Positions 1 through 8,121 of a DNA stretch of 64,000 nt are shown piece after piece; within the stretch, counting starts at the first letter, position 1, and each line of letters opens with the position of its first letter. Origin of the DNA: Lentisalinibacter orientalis (GTDB lineage Bacteria > Pseudomonadota > Gammaproteobacteria > Steroidobacterales > Woeseiaceae). Made by a program: the position numbers and the translations under genes. A model generated the notes under the pieces. The model was not told the DNA's origin and did not search any database. It saw only the letters and a list, made by a program, of their open reading frames with translations. Location: the NCBI RefSeq assembly GCF_040706535.1, contig NZ_JAPDRJ010000004.1, positions 248,001-312,000 of the forward strand, written 5' to 3'.

Positions 1-2
1 TC

Positions 3-437
3 CTGGCGAGCGGGGCCATTCCGCTGGTGATCGAGGGCATGCGCGATATCCCCGGCGGCGTGCCCGGTGTCTATCGCGACGGCGGCATCATCGACTATCA
101 CCTCGACCTGCCGCTGTCCGCGGTCGACGGCATCGCGCTCTATGCCCATTTCTATCCCCACGTCATCCCGGGCTGGTTCGACAAGCGCCTCTCCTGGCGC
201 CGCCCCGCGCGGGAGCACATGGACCGGGTGCTGCTGATGGCGCCCTCCGACGATTTCGTCGCGGGCCTGCCGGGCGGGCGCATCCCGGACCGCCACGATT
301 TTCGCCGCTACGATCCGGCCACCCGAGAGCGTCACTGGAAGAGGGCGGTGGCCGAGAGCGAGAGGCTGGGAGACGAATTCGCGGAGGTGCTGGAGAGCGG
401 CCTGGCCGCGGAGCGCATCGAGCCCCTGCTGCCCTGA
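3..437 (+). CDS. Patatin-like phospholipase, C-terminal part (5' end outside window)
   Basis: The reading frame is open from the first bases of the window, so the gene starts upstream and only about 144 C-terminal residues are visible. The segment SGAIPLVIEGMRDIPG followed by GVYRDGGIIDYHLD resembles the end of patatin-family lipases, where the Asp of a DG(G/A) motif completes the Ser-Asp catalytic dyad; the Ser (GxSxG) half would lie outside the window. The last third is charged and lacks obvious membrane segments. The family hydrolyses acyl esters of phospholipids, but the substrate here is unknown. The stop is followed by about 125 bases before the next start. Family assignment is fairly good; precise function is inferred. 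Confidence 0.7.
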   Translation: MASGAIPLVIEGMRDIPGGVPGVYRDGGIIDYHLDLPLSAVDGIALYAHFYPHVIPGWFDKRLSWRRPAREHMDRVLLMAPSDDFVAGLPGGRIPDRHDFRRYDPATRERHWKRAVAESERLGDEFAEVLESGLAAERIEPLLP

Positions 438-563
438 CTGCCCTGAGACCCGGTCCGCGCGCGAGCCGCGGAGGAGCCGCGCATGAGCCGCGCATGAGCC
501 ATGATAGACTCCGCCCCGACCGGGGTCCGGCAGAGGCCTGACAGCGGACCCCGCAGAGGAGCG

Positions 564-2293
564 ATGGCCATGAACAATGCCGCGGGACCGGTGCCCATGC
601 AGGGCGCTTATCCGGAGCTCTCCTGGCCGGCGGTGATCGTCGGCTGGTTCCTCGGCGTCATCATCGCCATCTCCATCGGCTACGCGGCGCTCATCCTCGG
701 CTTCTCCATCGAGGGCTCGGAACTCGCCGCCATCCTCGGCTTCGGCATCCTGCGCGGCCTGCTGCGCCGGCGCAGCATCATCGAGAACAACATCGCCCAG
801 ACGGTGGCCAGCGCGGTGAACGGCGCTTCCTCCGGCATGATGTTCTCCGTGCCGGCGATCTTCATCCTCGGTCACGGCGGCGACTTCAACCCCTACATCC
901 TCACCTTCGGCTGCATCGCCGGCGCCTACCTCGGCATCGCCTTCATCATCCCGCTCAGGAAGCAGATGATCGATTTCGAGCGCCTGACCTATCCCGGCGG
1001 CGTGGCGGTGGCCACCATCCTGAAGTCCCCGGGCGCCGGCGTGCGCAAGGCGGCGATCCTGCTGGGCGCCGCCGCCGTGAGCGCGGCCGTGCATTTCGCC
1101 ACTCAGCTGACCGGCGTCTCCGACTGGGACCTCGGCTCCCGCCTGGGCATGCCGGAATACATGAACGGGGTCTGGTACCTGTCGTTGCTGACCGTGGGCG
1201 TCGCCTTCATCGCGGGCAAGGGCGGCGTCGCCTTCATCATCGGCGGCTTCGTGACCTGGTGGTTCATCGCGCCGATGCTGGCCGCCAACGGCCAGCTGCC
1301 GGTCGACCCCGCCACCGGGCAGACCATCACGGACCCGGGCTTCCTGCGCTCCGCGCTGTTCCGGCCCATCGGTATCGGCATGCTGATCGGCGGCGCGGTC
1401 ATGGGCGTGGTACTGGCGTTCCCGCTGATCCGCTCGGCGGTGCGTTCCATGCAGAGCGCCGCCAAGGTCGAGTCCGCGGTGTCCGGCGACGAGATGCCGA
1501 TCAAACTGCTCTACGGCGCCATCGCGGGTGCGGCGCTGCTGCTCGCAGTTATCGCCGTGTCCTCCACGGAGGCCGTCGGGCTCGGCCGGGGCCTGCTGAT
1601 GGCGCTGCTCGGCACGGTGTGGATCTGGATGGCGGGCGTCATCCTGTCGGAGGCCATCGGGCGCACCAACTGGTCGCCGCTGTCGGGCATGACGCTGATC
1701 GGCATTACGCTGCTGATCGTCGCGACCAGCGGCCTGGACCGGGCGGACGCGATCGTCGCCGCCATCATGGTCGGCGCGGCCACCTGCGTGGCCATGTCCC
1801 AGGCGACCGACCTGATGCTGGACCTGAAGACGGGTTACCTGGTGGGCGCGACTCCGCGGATGCAGCAGATGGGCCAGTTCATCGGCGCCTGGCTGGGCCC
1901 GCTGGTCGTGATCGTGCTGATCTTCGTCCTGGACAACGCCTACGGCCTCGGCAGCGAGAAGCTGCCCGCGCCCCAGGCGCAGGCGCTGGCCAGCACGGTG
2001 GAGGGCATCCTCGGCGGCGACGTGCCCGTGCAGAAATACGTGGCCGGCGCGGCGCTGGGCGCCATCCTCTCGGCGCTGCAGGGCGGGCTCGGCATCACCG
2101 TGGGCCTCGGCTTCTACCTGCCGTTCAACATCGTGCTGACCTACGCGCTGGGCACGCTGCTGCGGCTGGCGTCGGACCGCAAACTCGGCCAGCGCTGGAG
2201 CGAGGATACCGGCATCCCGATCGCGGCCGGACTCATCGTCGGCGAGGCGCTGGTGGGCGTCGGCTTCGCCATCTACTACGTGGTGGCAGCGGC

Positions 2294-2297
<4 letters not shown>
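564..2297 (+). CDS. OPT family oligopeptide/metal-chelate transporter
   Basis: Polytopic inner-membrane protein of 577 residues, almost entirely hydrophobic helices (about 14 by eye). The N-terminal part ELSWPAVIVGWFLGV, the loop RSIIENNIAQTVASA and the segment FERLTYPGGVAVATILKS are typical of the bacterial OPT family, secondary transporters for oligopeptides or metal-siderophore compounds. I chose ATG 564 because GAGGAG lies just upstream; the frame is open from 501 but those residues look non-coding. The stop overlaps the next start (ATGA), so the two are translationally coupled. The substrate cannot be read from the sequence. Confidence 0.9.
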
Positions 2298-2839
<542 letters not shown>

Positions 2840-2849
2840 CCCCGGTGCC

Positions 2850-3635
2850 TCAGAAGACGGTGTAGCCGCCGTCAAGCACGATGGTGTCTCCGGTGTGGAA
2901 GGCGGAGGCGTCGCTGGCCAGATAGGCCGCGATGCCGGCGAAGTCCTCCGGGTCGCCCCAGCCCTTCATCGGCACCCGCGATATCACCTTCTCGTTGAAC
3001 CGGTCCCACTGCTGGGCGTCTGCCGTGAGTTCGCTGCGCACCCAGCCCGGGCAGATCGTGTTCGCGCGGATCCGGTGCGCCGCGAGTTCGACCGCCATGG
3101 CCCGCACCATCGAGACTACGGCCCCCTTGGTGGCGCCGTAGTGCTCGTTGCGCGCGGCACCGTGGATGGCGGCGGTGGAGGCGATGGCCACCAGCGAGCC
3201 GCCCGGCTCGCCGGCCTGCGAGCGCGCCACCATGTGCCGGGCGGCCTCGCGCAGCGTGAAGAAGACGCCGTGCACGTTGACCGCCTCGATGCGCTCGAAG
3301 TCCGCGGCCGTTATCTCGAACAGGTCGCGCCGCGGGATGCCCATGCCGGCGTTGGCGATGGCGGCGTCCAGCCGGCCCAGTTGTTCGGTGATCCGTCGCA
3401 CGCCGGCGGCCACGGCGGTCTCGTCGGCGACGTCGATCACGTCGGTCAGCACACGGACGCCGGCGGCGGACAGGCGTTCCGCGGCCGAGGCGTTCTTGCC
3501 CTCGTTGCGCCCCCAGATCACCACGTCGGCGCCCTGGCGGGCGCAGCCCTCCGCCATGCCCAGGCCGATTCCCCCGTTGCCGCCGGTGACGAGTACCACC
3601 TTGCCGCTCAGGTCGAACAGATCTTTCGCCATCAC
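2850..3635 (-). CDS. SDR family NAD(P)-dependent oxidoreductase
   Basis: 261-residue classical short-chain dehydrogenase. The nucleotide-binding motif TGGNGGIG lies near residue 18, NAG near residue 95, a catalytic Ser in ASTAA near 153, and YGATK (Tyr and Lys of the active site) near 166-170. ICPGWVRSEL follows, as usual after the active site. The C-terminus GDTIVLDGGYTVF is typical of the gluconate/3-oxoacyl-ACP-reductase-like branch. It is cytosolic and reduces or oxidises an alcohol/ketone pair; substrate unknown. The start could be either of two consecutive Met codons (3635 or 3632). It is transcribed alone, convergent with the OPT pair. Confidence 0.9.
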   Translation of the reverse strand: MMAKDLFDLSGKVVLVTGGNGGIGLGMAEGCARQGADVVIWGRNEGKNASAAERLSAAGVRVLTDVIDVADETAVAAGVRRITEQLGRLDAAIANAGMGIPRRDLFEITAADFERIEAVNVHGVFFTLREAARHMVARSQAGEPGGSLVAIASTAAIHGAARNEHYGATKGAVVSMVRAMAVELAAHRIRANTICPGWVRSELTADAQQWDRFNEKVISRVPMKGWGDPEDFAGIAAYLASDASAFHTGDTIVLDGGYTVF

Positions 3636-3692
3636 TGCGCTCCCGCTGTGCCTGTCGGGCAGGCTAGCGCCGCGCGGCCGCCGACGCCAGCG

Positions 3693-4484
3693 TCAGTGCC
3701 CGGCGCCGGCGGCGGCCGAGCTGGCCTTCTCGTCCGCGCTGCGGGGTCCGGCGTAGCGGAAATCCGCGTAGGTCAGCAGGATGTCGCGCTCGATGCTCTT
3801 CAGGCCGAATGCGGCGCTGCCTCGCACCTCGGTGGTGACCCGTGCGGGCATGTAGGCCCGGCGGTCCAGTCGTATCATCTCGATTCGCGTGTTGAACCGC
3901 TCGATCTTCGCGATGACTTTGGCGCGGAACGGCTCGTCGCTGTAGAGGCGGAAGGACTCGACGTAAGGGACCGACTTCAGGATGGTCATCTCGCCCCGCA
4001 GGTGCTTCGCCATGTCTTCCCGGTCCGTCGCGCCCGCCGCCGGGCGGAAGCGCCACGTGACCCGCTGGTCGTCTTCCTCGAGCAGCTCCCAGCCATCCTC
4101 CGCCGCCAGGCCGTCGAAGTCGTTGTCGCCGGGCCGTCCCTCCTCGCGGGCGAGGCGCCGCTCGACTTCCTCGGCGTAGTCGCGGAACTCGGCCTCCGTG
4201 GGCTCGCGGTCGTCCACGGACACCAGCTGCCATTTCGGCTCCGCGGCCGGATCGAATCGTTCTACCCGGGTGCCGTCGTTGTCCTCGCGGGTGCGCGTGA
4301 ACGCCCATTCTCCGGTCACCCGGGGCATGTTGGCGAACGCCTCGCGCGCGATCGGAGGCACTTCGGCCGCAGCCGGCAGCGCGGCAGCGGCGGCAAGGAC
4401 GGCCAGAACTGCCAGGGCTGCCATGCCGGGGCGGCCCGGAACGGCGTTCTCGGCGCTTGTGATGCGGCTCGGGCGCGATTGCAT
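3693..4484 (-). CDS. Periplasmic protein of unknown function
   Basis: 263 residues from the ATG at 4484, chosen because GGAGG precedes it at good spacing; the frame continues upstream without a start that has a ribosome site. The N-terminus carries a long signal peptide with an Ala/Leu-rich core and a cleavage site near AAA/EVPP. The mature part is acidic and contains GEWAFTRTRED, an E-rich helix and a beta-rich C-terminal half (SFRLYSDEPFRAKVIAKIERFNTRIEMIRLD, interrupted here), which could form a lipocalin- or LolA-like fold. I do not recognise a family. It lies downstream of nothing obvious and is divergent from the acetyl-CoA hydrolase gene. Confidence 0.75.
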   Translation of the reverse strand: MQSRPSRITSAENAVPGRPGMAALAVLAVLAAAAALPAAAEVPPIAREAFANMPRVTGEWAFTRTREDNDGTRVERFDPAAEPKWQLVSVDDREPTEAEFRDYAEEVERRLAREEGRPGDNDFDGLAAEDGWELLEEDDQRVTWRFRPAAGATDREDMAKHLRGEMTILKSVPYVESFRLYSDEPFRAKVIAKIERFNTRIEMIRLDRRAYMPARVTTEVRGSAAFGLKSIERDILLTYADFRYAGPRSADEKASSAAAGAGH

Positions 4485-4594
4485 CGATACCTCCGGCGGG
4501 TTTCGGGTGACCCGCATGTGTTTGACTGGCGCGTGCAGGTATTGTTCGCAACAGGATACCGGACCGATGCGGACCATTATGCGACATCAGCACC

Positions 4595-4622
4595 CTCGTC
4601 ATCGTCGTTGTCATCGTCGTCG
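4595..4622 (+). repeat. Short TCG/TCA trinucleotide repeat
   Basis: A run of about nine TCR-type triplets with one TTG, in the region between two divergent genes and just upstream of the likely GTG start at 4662. In the frame of the downstream gene it would read as a poly-Ser stretch; on the other strand as poly-Asp. It looks like a simple-sequence tract subject to slippage. Confidence 0.6.
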
Positions 4623-4661
4623 CCCGCGCCGCTGCGCGGGCCGCCGTCCGCGGTGCCGCCC

Positions 4662-6557
4662 GTGAGCGCCGTCTGGCAGGACCCGGCGGCGCTCGCGGAC
4701 GCGATCATCGCGCGGGTGGGCCGCCACATCGTGCTGGGGCTGCCGGTCGGGTTGGGCAAGGCGGTCCACGTCGCCAACGCCCTGTACGAGCGAGCGGCGT
4801 CGGATTCGTCGATCCGGCTCACGATCTTCACCGCGTTGACGCTGGAGGTCCCGCGGGCGCACGGCGATCTGGAGCAGCGTTTCCTGGCGCCGCTGGTCGA
4901 GCGGCTGTACGCGGGCTGGCCCTCGTTGCGCTATGCGCAGGCGATCCGCGCCGGCACGTTGCCGCCGAACATCGAGGTGCGGGAGTTCTACTTCCGGCCG
5001 GGGGCGTATCTGGGTACCCCGTCCGCACAGCAGTCATACACCAGCATAAACTACAGCCAGGTCGTCACGGAGCTGATGCGCCTCGGCGTGAACGTGGTGG
5101 GGCAGCTGGTTTCGGCGCGCGAGGAGAGCGCCGGCCGCTACAGCCTGAGCTGCAATCCGGAGATCTCGCTGGATCTCCTGCCGGCCTTCCGCGAGGCGAA
5201 GGCGGCCGGCCGTGAGCTGACGATGGTCGCGCAGGTTAACCGGCAGCTGCCGTACATGACCGGCGACGCGGAGGTGTCGGCGGACGTATTCGACTTCGTT
5301 CTGGATGCGCCGGAATGGGAGTTCCCGCTGTTCGGGCTGCCGAATCGGGCCGTCGGGGCGGCCGATTACGCCACCGGGATGCACGTGGCGAGCCTCGTGC
5401 CGGACGGCGGCACCATCCAGCTCGGCATCGGCTCGCTGAGCGATGCGGTGGCTCATTGCCTGGCGCTGCGCAACGAGCAGCCGGCGCTTTTCCGCGCCGT
5501 GCTCGAGCGGCTGCCCGGCGGCAGCGCATCGCCCCGGCGCGCCGTGCTGCCGATCGAGACGGCACCGTTCCGCGAGGGGCTGTACGGTTCCAGCGAACTC
5601 ATCAGCGACGCCCTGTTCTCGCTGTTCGAGCGGGACATTCTGCGGCGGCCGGCCGATGCCGGGGACGAGACCGTCCTGCATGGCGGTTTCTTCATCGGCT
5701 CATCGGCATTCTACGAGGCACTGCGGCGGTTGCCGGAGGAACGCCGCCGGCTCGTGAACATGACCAGCATCTCCCGGGTGAACACGCTGTACGGCGACGA
5801 GGAACGCAAGCGCCGCCAGCGCCGGGACGCCCGCTTCGTCAACGAGACCATGATGGCCACCCTGCTGGGGGCCGCCGTATCCGACGGGCTCGAGGGCGGC
5901 CGGGTGGTGAGCGGCGTAGGGGGGCAGTTCGACTTCGTCAGCATGGCCCAGGCGCTGCCCGACGGACTCTCCGTCCTCATGCTGCGCGCGCGCCGCCTGC
6001 ACGACGGCAGGCCGCAGTCGAACATCCGCTGGTCCTACTCCCATGCGACGGTGCCGCGCCATTACCGGGACGTCTTCGTCAGCGAATACGGGATCGCCGC
6101 GACCCGCGGCCGACCCGATCGGGAGGTGGTCGCGGGGATGCTGGACATCGCGGATTCCGCGTTTCAGGACGAGTTGCTGGAATCTGCCAGAGCGGCCGGC
6201 AAGGTACCGGCCGATCACGCCGTTTCCGCGGATGCGCGGCGCAATACGCCGGAGGCACTCGAAGCGGTGTTCGGCGCTCAGGACGTGGCGCCCCATTTCC
6301 CGCCGTATCCCCATGGCACCGACCTGACGACCGTCGAGCAGGATCTCGCCGGGGCGCTCACCTGGCTCGAGGGCGCCACCGCGCGGCTGCCGGATCGGCT
6401 GCGTGTGGCGCTCGCGGCGCTACGCCCCGGCGGCTATCGCCGGTACGAGGATCACCTGGAACGGCTGGATCTGGGGTCGCCCGAGGGTGTCGGACAACGG
6501 ATAATGCGGCGTCTCGTCGTGCTGGCACTGGACAGATCCAAGCAGGAGGGGCCATGA
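4662..6557 (+). CDS. Acetyl-CoA hydrolase/transferase family protein
   Basis: About 631 residues from GTG 4662 (GTG 4653 is also in frame; the start is uncertain because no ATG or clear ribosome site exists nearby). The protein matches the large acetyl-CoA hydrolase/transferase family: an N-terminal CoA-transferase half with GLPVGLGKA and ADYATGMHVASLVPDGGTIQLGIGSLSDAV, and a C-terminal half with FVNETMMATLLGAAVSDGLE and VGGQFDFVSMAQAL, the usual CoA-transferase loop. Such enzymes move CoA between acetate and another carboxylate or hydrolyse acetyl-CoA; the acceptor cannot be told. Its stop overlaps the start of a hotdog thioesterase (ATGA), suggesting a coupled acyl-CoA module. Confidence 0.85.
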   Translation: MSAVWQDPAALADAIIARVGRHIVLGLPVGLGKAVHVANALYERAASDSSIRLTIFTALTLEVPRAHGDLEQRFLAPLVERLYAGWPSLRYAQAIRAGTLPPNIEVREFYFRPGAYLGTPSAQQSYTSINYSQVVTELMRLGVNVVGQLVSAREESAGRYSLSCNPEISLDLLPAFREAKAAGRELTMVAQVNRQLPYMTGDAEVSADVFDFVLDAPEWEFPLFGLPNRAVGAADYATGMHVASLVPDGGTIQLGIGSLSDAVAHCLALRNEQPALFRAVLERLPGGSASPRRAVLPIETAPFREGLYGSSELISDALFSLFERDILRRPADAGDETVLHGGFFIGSSAFYEALRRLPEERRRLVNMTSISRVNTLYGDEERKRRQRRDARFVNETMMATLLGAAVSDGLEGGRVVSGVGGQFDFVSMAQALPDGLSVLMLRARRLHDGRPQSNIRWSYSHATVPRHYRDVFVSEYGIAATRGRPDREVVAGMLDIADSAFQDELLESARAAGKVPADHAVSADARRNTPEALEAVFGAQDVAPHFPPYPHGTDLTTVEQDLAGALTWLEGATARLPDRLRVALAALRPGGYRRYEDHLERLDLGSPEGVGQRIMRRLVVLALDRSKQEGP

Positions 6558-7042
6558 GCATACCCGGTCGAGCGCCCTCGCATTCCGCCGTCGAGCAGAA
6601 TGTCTACAAGATTTTTCCCAACGACCTGAATTCGGAGCAGACCGTGTTCGGCGGCCTGGTGATGGCCCTGTGCGACCGCACGGCCCTCATCGTGGCGGAG
6701 CGCCACAGCGGCAATACCTGCGTCACCGCCGCGGTGGACAGCCTCAACTTCCTCTCTCCCGCACGCACCGGCGAGACGCTGGTGGTGAAGGCCTCCGTCA
6801 ATCGCGCCTGGAATACCTCGATGGAGATCGGCGTGCGGGTGGTGGCCGAGAACAGCCGCAGCGGCGAGGTCCGACACGTGGTATCCGCCTACCTGACCTT
6901 CGTGGGTCTCGACGAGACCGGCCGTCCCACGGCGGTGCCGGACGTCCTGCCGGAGACCGACGACGAGAAACGCCGCTACCGTTCGGCGCAGGTGCGACGC
7001 GACGCACGGCTGCGCACGCGGGACAGCCTGCGGACCATCTAG
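6554..7042 (+). CDS. Acyl-CoA thioesterase, hotdog fold (YciA/BACH-like)
   Basis: 162-residue cytosolic protein. The segment FPNDLNSEQTVFGGLVMALCDRTA with the later AVDSLNFLSPARTGETLVVKASVNRAWNTSMEIGVRV is the standard acyl-CoA thioesterase pattern of the YciA/cytosolic thioesterase group: the 'N.. T.FGG..M...D' active-site region then a hotdog beta sheet. It would hydrolyse acyl-CoA to free acid plus CoA. AGGAGG precedes the ATG, and the start overlaps the upstream acetyl-CoA hydrolase/transferase stop. The highly basic last 20 residues are not a recognised domain. A weak terminator follows. Confidence 0.88.
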   Translation: MSIPGRAPSHSAVEQNVYKIFPNDLNSEQTVFGGLVMALCDRTALIVAERHSGNTCVTAAVDSLNFLSPARTGETLVVKASVNRAWNTSMEIGVRVVAENSRSGEVRHVVSAYLTFVGLDETGRPTAVPDVLPETDDEKRRYRSAQVRRDARLRTRDSLRTI

Positions 7043-7052
7043 CGGATCATCT

Positions 7053-7081
7053 GGCGGCCACTTCCGCCGCCGCCGTTTTTT
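7053..7081 (+). terminator. Probable rho-independent terminator after the thioesterase gene
   Basis: GGCGGC (7053-7058) can pair with GCCGCC (7069-7074) across a ten-base loop, followed by G and six T residues. Alternative pairings are possible because the 3' side is repetitive. Its position 10 bases after the stop fits termination. Confidence 0.5.
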
Positions 7082-7164
7082 CCAACCGTGTTATTCTCGG
7101 CGCTCCGGCCTGCCGTCGCGGACCGGACGACAACGACAACAACGAAGTATCAAGAGAGAGAATC

Positions 7165-7614
7165 ATGCGTACATTGAGACTAACGGTTGCGGCTATCGTG
7201 CTCGCTTTTTCCTCGACGGCGATGGCCGAGCTGGAGCCCTGGAAAGACTACGACATCAGCGACTCCGTCTATCAGATCTCGGCGATCAAGGTGAAGCCGA
7301 ACATGATGGATACCTACCTCGAAGGGATCCGGGACACCTGGGTGGCAGCCAACACTCTCGCCAAGGAACTCGGCCACATCGAGGACTATGCCATCTACGC
7401 GAGCCAGCTTGCCGAGAGCGGGGATTTCAATCTGCTGCTCGTGATCAAGTTCGCCGATACGGCGGCGCTCGCGCCTTCCAAGGAACGCTATGAGGCGTTC
7501 ATGGCGAAGTGGAGCGAGGAGCAGGAGAAGCGCTCCGAGCAACTCGTACAGAATTATCCGGCGATGCGTGAGATCACCGGTGCCTACCTCATGCGCGAGA
7601 TCACCATGAAGTAG
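7165..7614 (+). CDS. Small secreted protein of unknown function
   Basis: 149 residues. The N-terminus is a classic Sec signal peptide with likely cleavage after residue 21 (AMA/ELEPW). The mature part, about 128 residues, contains VYQISAIKVKPNMMDTYLEGI and FNLLLVIKFADTAAL, an alternating beta/alpha pattern that resembles a dimeric alpha-beta-barrel fold, and a Glu/Lys-rich helix near the C-terminus. I do not recognise the family. AGAGAGAG lies before the ATG. The gene stands alone between two terminators, so it is probably monocistronic. Periplasmic or extracellular location is inferred from the signal peptide. Confidence 0.8.
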   Translation: MRTLRLTVAAIVLAFSSTAMAELEPWKDYDISDSVYQISAIKVKPNMMDTYLEGIRDTWVAANTLAKELGHIEDYAIYASQLAESGDFNLLLVIKFADTAALAPSKERYEAFMAKWSEEQEKRSEQLVQNYPAMREITGAYLMREITMK

Positions 7615-7638
7615 GATCGCTGCGCGATTCCGCAAGGC

Positions 7639-7672
7639 AAAGGCCCCGCCAGCGTGCGGGGCCTTTCTTTTC
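7639..7672 (+). terminator. Strong rho-independent terminator
   Basis: AAAGGCCCCGC (7639-7649) pairs perfectly with GCGGGGCCTTT (7656-7666) around a six-base loop, followed by CTTTTCT. It is 24 bases after the stop of the secreted-protein gene and isolates it from the riboswitch region. Confidence 0.92.
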
Positions 7673-7797
7673 TGGTTATGGCAAATTCCGACGTCCCGCC
7701 GCGTTGCGTAGCCCACGCGCACGACCGCACACGACATAACTCATCGCGGTCCGCCGCAGTGCTTTTCGGTATCTGCGTGTCGGCGATTTGAGACATG

Positions 7798-7825
7798 TTG
7801 CGCTCCACATAATCGGTGCTAGAGT
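7798..7825 (+). promoter_or_regulatory. Candidate promoter for the riboswitch transcript
   Basis: TTGCGC (7798-7803) and TAGAGT (7820-7825) are separated by 16 bases, about 65 bases before the riboswitch. A second -35-like TTGAGA lies at 7788. The matches to sigma-70 consensus are moderate (3/6 and 4/6). The stretch between the terminator at 7672 and here shows nothing else that I can recognise. Confidence 0.3.
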
Positions 7826-7888
7826 CCGTCCTCAACAGACAGTCTCGAACACCGAGGTCTGCTGACGACAGAGAATCGAGTTAGTTGA

Positions 7889-7968
7889 AAATGGCAAACC
7901 GATCGAAAGGTCGGGACGCAAAGCCACCGGTCTACGGGCGAGAGCCTAAGACAGCGGGGTTGCCAACA
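7889..7968 (+). promoter_or_regulatory. c-di-GMP-I (GEMM) riboswitch aptamer
   Basis: The region carries the full GEMM-I signature: GGCAAACC at 7893-7900, a GAAA tetraloop on a short stem (ATCGAAAGGT), the invariant GGGACGCAAAGCC at 7913-7925, a variable second hairpin, and closing GGGGTTGCCA. TGGCAA (7892-7897) pairs with TTGCCA (7960-7965) to form P1. The base equivalent to Vc2 G20 (the G just before CAAACC, 7894) is G, as in c-di-GMP rather than cGAMP binders. It lies about 150 bases upstream of the lipoprotein start. No U-tract terminator follows, only short hairpins, so control of translation or an antisense-type fold seems more likely than attenuation. Confidence 0.95.
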
Positions 7969-8121
7969 GGAACAGGGCGCTCACCGGCCTCATGCCGGCG
8001 TCCCAACAACAAGAGCGTCCGTTCGCCGACCCCCGGCAGCGTTTCGATTCGACATTAGCCCGCAGCCTGAAGCTGCGTCTTCCGATCGGAGAGCCCGCCC
8101 GACACAGGCAGGAGTGCCGTT

